Assembly: GCA_937862595.1 (NCBI GenBank)
Contig: CALMFL010000131.1
Location: 1-14,947, forward strand
DNA: 14,947 bases
Direction: 5' to 3'
From: an uncultured Fidelibacterota bacterium
GTDB taxonomy: Bacteria > Fidelibacterota > Fidelibacteria > Fidelibacterales > Fidelibacteraceae
Shown: positions 12,969 to 14,947 of the stretch, piece by piece
How the letters are laid out: the number at the start of each line of letters is the position of its first letter
Position numbering within the stretch: position 1 is the first letter of the stretch
Notes under the pieces: generated by a model
The model's input: only the letters and a program-made list of their open reading frames with translations
Databases searched by the model: none
Told to the model about the DNA's origin: nothing
Translations under genes and position numbers: made by a program

Positions 12969-14858
12969 CTAGAGTTCGTCCCCGTTCCGTTTCCGGGCCG
13001 TCACATAAAGCCAGACGGCGACCAGCGTGAAGAGCACGATCCCCAGCCAGCCGAAACCGCCGATATGCGGCCACCAGGCCTTGTTCGCGGTGACGAAGAT
13101 CGGGACGGCGACCAGAATGCCCATCAGGGCCTCCCCGGTGATCAGCCCGGACGCAAAGAGCAGTCCTTTTTTGCTTTCGTTCTTCGTCCGTTCCTTGGTG
13201 AAATAGGAGATCAGTCCGCCGATAAAGACCGGCACGGAGAGGGAGATCGGCAGGTACAGCCCCACCGCCACGGCGAGGACGGGCATGCGGAAGGAAGCGC
13301 CGCGTTTTTCAAGGAGGATGTCCGCGACGATGATGGCGATGCCCAGCACGGCGCCGATGGCGATCATGTTCCAGGGCAGATTGCCTTCAAAGACCCCCTG
13401 CGCGACCGACATCATCAGGGTCGCCTGGGGCGCGGACAGGGTTTCCGAACCGATGGTGTAGGCGGTGTGGAGGATATCCAGGGTCAGTCCCAGCGCAAAG
13501 GCGGCCGAGACGGTCCCGACGATCTGCATAATTTGTTGTTTCCAGGGCGTCGCGCCCAGCAGGTAGCCCGCCTTCAGGTCCTGCAGGTTGTCGCCCGCGA
13601 TGGAGGCGGCGCAGCAGACGACCGCGCCGATGATGATGGCGCCGGCGGCGCCTTCGGGACTTCCTTTGCCCATCAGCAGGAGAAGGATAAGGGAGGAGAA
13701 GAGAATGGTCGCGATCGTCACGCCCGAGATCGGGTTGTTGGAGGACCCGACCAGTCCGCCCATATAGCCCGCCACCGCGGAGAAGAGGAATCCGAAGATC
13801 AGCATGACCACGGTCATGATCAGGGTGACCGGAACGCTTTTGAGCACATCCAGGTAGAGCAGGAACAGGGGAATGGACGATACGGCCACGATGCCGATGA
13901 CCCACTTGATGGAGATATCCTGTTCGGTGCTGGCCATTTCAACGCCGCGGTCCGACTGCGCGTGCGCGTTCAGGCTCGCCTTGATCCCGTTGATCAGCGG
14001 CCGGAAAAGCTTGACGATGGACCAGAGGCCGCCCACGACCATGGCGCCGACGCCCAGATAGCGGATCTGGGAGCTCCAGATGGCGTTGGCGGTGTCCAGC
14101 GTAATGGGCCCGGTCTGTCCGGTGATCGTCGAGTAGATGGGCAGGACGATCATCCAGGAAATGAGGCCGCCCGCGATCATGAGAATGGAAATATTCAGTC
14201 CGATAATATATCCCACGCCCAGCAGGGCGGGGGACAGGTCGCCCCCGAAGCCGAAGATCGTTTTTCCGCCGCGGGCGTTCCGGAACCCGAAGGCCGCCTC
14301 GGCCGCCTGGTTCCACATGGAAAAGCCCTGCTGCAGAAGTTTGAGCAGTCCGCCCACCAGCCCGGCTTTCAGGATCATGGCCAGGTGCTTGCTGCCGTCC
14401 TTGCTGCCCCGGGCCTCGTCGCCGGCTTTCAGCACTTCCGCGGTGGCGACGCCCTCCGGGTAGGTCAGCTTGGCCTCGATGATGAGCGCGCGGCGCAGGG
14501 GGATCGTGAACATCACCCCGATGATGCCGCCGACCGCCGACATTTCCGCGATCGCGATGTAGTCAAACTCGGTCCAGTAGCCCATGAGCACCAGCGCGGG
14601 GATCGTGAAGATCACCCCGGCGGCGAGCGATTCGCCCGCGGAGGCCGCGGTCTGCACGATGTTGTTCTCAAGAATGCTCGAGCGTTTGAAAAAGCGCAGA
14701 ATGCCCATCGAAATGACGGCCGCCGGAATGGAGGCGCTGACGGTCATGCCCGCGAAAAGTCCCAGGTAGGCGTTCGCCGCCGCCAGAATAACGGAAAGCA
14801 AAATACCCAGAATAACCGATTTGACCGTGATCTCAAGTAAGCCTTTTTTTTGTGCCAT
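12969..14858 (-). CDS. OPT family transporter (oligopeptide / metal-chelate type)
   Basis: A 629-residue polytopic inner-membrane protein of the OPT/YSL superfamily, bacterial TIGR00733-like group. These are proton-coupled symporters for oligopeptides or metal-chelate complexes, and the substrate cannot be read from the sequence. Many hydrophobic segments run from residue 12 to 617. Family landmarks are NAYLGLFAGMTVSASIPAAV (29-48), ENNIVQTAASAGESLAAG (64-81), TYPEGVATAEVL (132-143), SSNNPISGVTIAT (372-384), the GDNLQDLKAGYLLGATPWKQ block (422-441) and MPVLAVAVGLYLPI (525-538). The ATG at 14858 was chosen because AGAAGGGAA lies upstream with good spacing. A TTG 14 codons earlier is in frame but adds a non-family, basic N-terminus. 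It lies upstream of yicC on the same strand with a 122-bp gap and is probably a separate transcription unit. Confidence 0.92.
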   Translation of the reverse strand: MAQKKGLLEITVKSVILGILLSVILAAANAYLGLFAGMTVSASIPAAVISMGILRFFKRSSILENNIVQTAASAGESLAAGVIFTIPALVLMGYWTEFDYIAIAEMSAVGGIIGVMFTIPLRRALIIEAKLTYPEGVATAEVLKAGDEARGSKDGSKHLAMILKAGLVGGLLKLLQQGFSMWNQAAEAAFGFRNARGGKTIFGFGGDLSPALLGVGYIIGLNISILMIAGGLISWMIVLPIYSTITGQTGPITLDTANAIWSSQIRYLGVGAMVVGGLWSIVKLFRPLINGIKASLNAHAQSDRGVEMASTEQDISIKWVIGIVAVSSIPLFLLYLDVLKSVPVTLIMTVVMLIFGFLFSAVAGYMGGLVGSSNNPISGVTIATILFSSLILLLLMGKGSPEGAAGAIIIGAVVCCAASIAGDNLQDLKAGYLLGATPWKQQIMQIVGTVSAAFALGLTLDILHTAYTIGSETLSAPQATLMMSVAQGVFEGNLPWNMIAIGAVLGIAIIVADILLEKRGASFRMPVLAVAVGLYLPISLSVPVFIGGLISYFTKERTKNESKKGLLFASGLITGEALMGILVAVPIFVTANKAWWPHIGGFGWLGIVLFTLVAVWLYVTARKRNGDEL

Positions 14859-14881
14859 ACGTGATTCCCTTCTTAGTCCCG

Positions 14882-14926
14882 TTAAAATTTTAAAGCGCAA
14901 TATACAAAAACTTACCGCAAGTTTTT
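14882..14926. promoter_or_regulatory. AT-rich regulatory region of the OPT gene with two perfect inverted repeats
   Basis: TTAAAATTTTAA at 14882-14893 is a perfect 12-bp palindrome. AAAAACTT (14906-14913) and AAGTTTTT (14919-14926) form a perfect 8-bp inverted repeat around ACCGC. TATATT on the minus strand (14904-14899) is a possible -10 box lying between them, but I find no good -35 at 17 nt. The inverted repeats could be operators for the transporter. Alternatively, the second could be an AU-rich terminator of a gene beyond the window edge. Confidence 0.4.
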
Positions 14927-14947
14927 AATAAAAAAATCAACCGGATG

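Noticed and set aside
13065..14840. A 591-codon open frame on the plus strand opposite the OPT gene
   Set aside because: Its translation is rich in D, G, R, H and Q with no recognisable family. It mirrors the codon phase of a GC-rich gene, whereas the minus strand encodes a clear OPT transporter.
14859..14900. TTG start 14 codons upstream for the OPT gene
   Set aside because: It would absorb the ribosome binding site of the better ATG at 14858 and lie within the AT-rich promoter region.

Overview
The window is a chromosomal segment of a Gram-negative bacterium, most likely from the FCB group (Fibrobacterota, Chlorobiota, Bacteroidota and relatives). Three observations point there. The giant secreted protein ends in a type IX secretion (T9SS) type A sorting tail containing HQNYPNPFNPTTT. 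The omega subunit of RNA polymerase has the long acidic insert seen in FCB members. A DUF4837-like lipoprotein, a family I know mainly from Bacteroidota-related genomes, is also present. The QNYPNPFNPTTT wording and strong -35/-10 and Shine-Dalgarno signals fit candidate-phylum relatives (Marinimicrobia, Cloacimonadota, Ignavibacteria or KSB1 type) better than classical Bacteroidota, but the phylum is inference.

Left part (1-2034, + strand): the 3' end of xseA, then xseB (the two exonuclease VII subunits), then a predicted lipoprotein. The three are packed with 1-nt gaps and read as one operon. A 482-bp gap follows (2035-2516). It holds GACAGGAT/ACTGGATA direct repeats, palindromes, an 8-bp tandem repeat and a symmetric terminator that serves the convergent genes on both sides.

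Centre (2517-9002, - strand): a single 2161-residue gene for a modular cell-surface protein. It has a signal peptide, two related parallel beta-helix cassettes, a concanavalin-like module, carbohydrate-binding-like modules, a tandem OB-fold-like pair, Ig-like domains, a CBM48/CBM20-like module and the T9SS sorting tail. It has its own sigma70-like promoter, a roughly 120-nt leader and a near-perfect ribosome binding site. It is probably the accessory, niche-related part of the window.

Right part (9271-12846, - strand): a tight housekeeping operon, yicC - gmk - rpoZ - coaBC - family 4 uracil-DNA glycosylase, with ATGA overlaps or 2-3 nt gaps. It links RNA metabolism, GMP phosphorylation, RNA polymerase, coenzyme A synthesis and base-excision repair. 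Upstream of it (12969-14858, - strand) lies an OPT-family transporter with its own AT-rich, palindrome-containing promoter region.

I see no CRISPR array, prophage, transposase, tRNA or rRNA. The most unusual items are the architecture of the giant surface protein, the repeat-laden intergenic region and the aberrant P-loop of the guanylate kinase. I do not see clear evidence for a wholly new multi-gene system.
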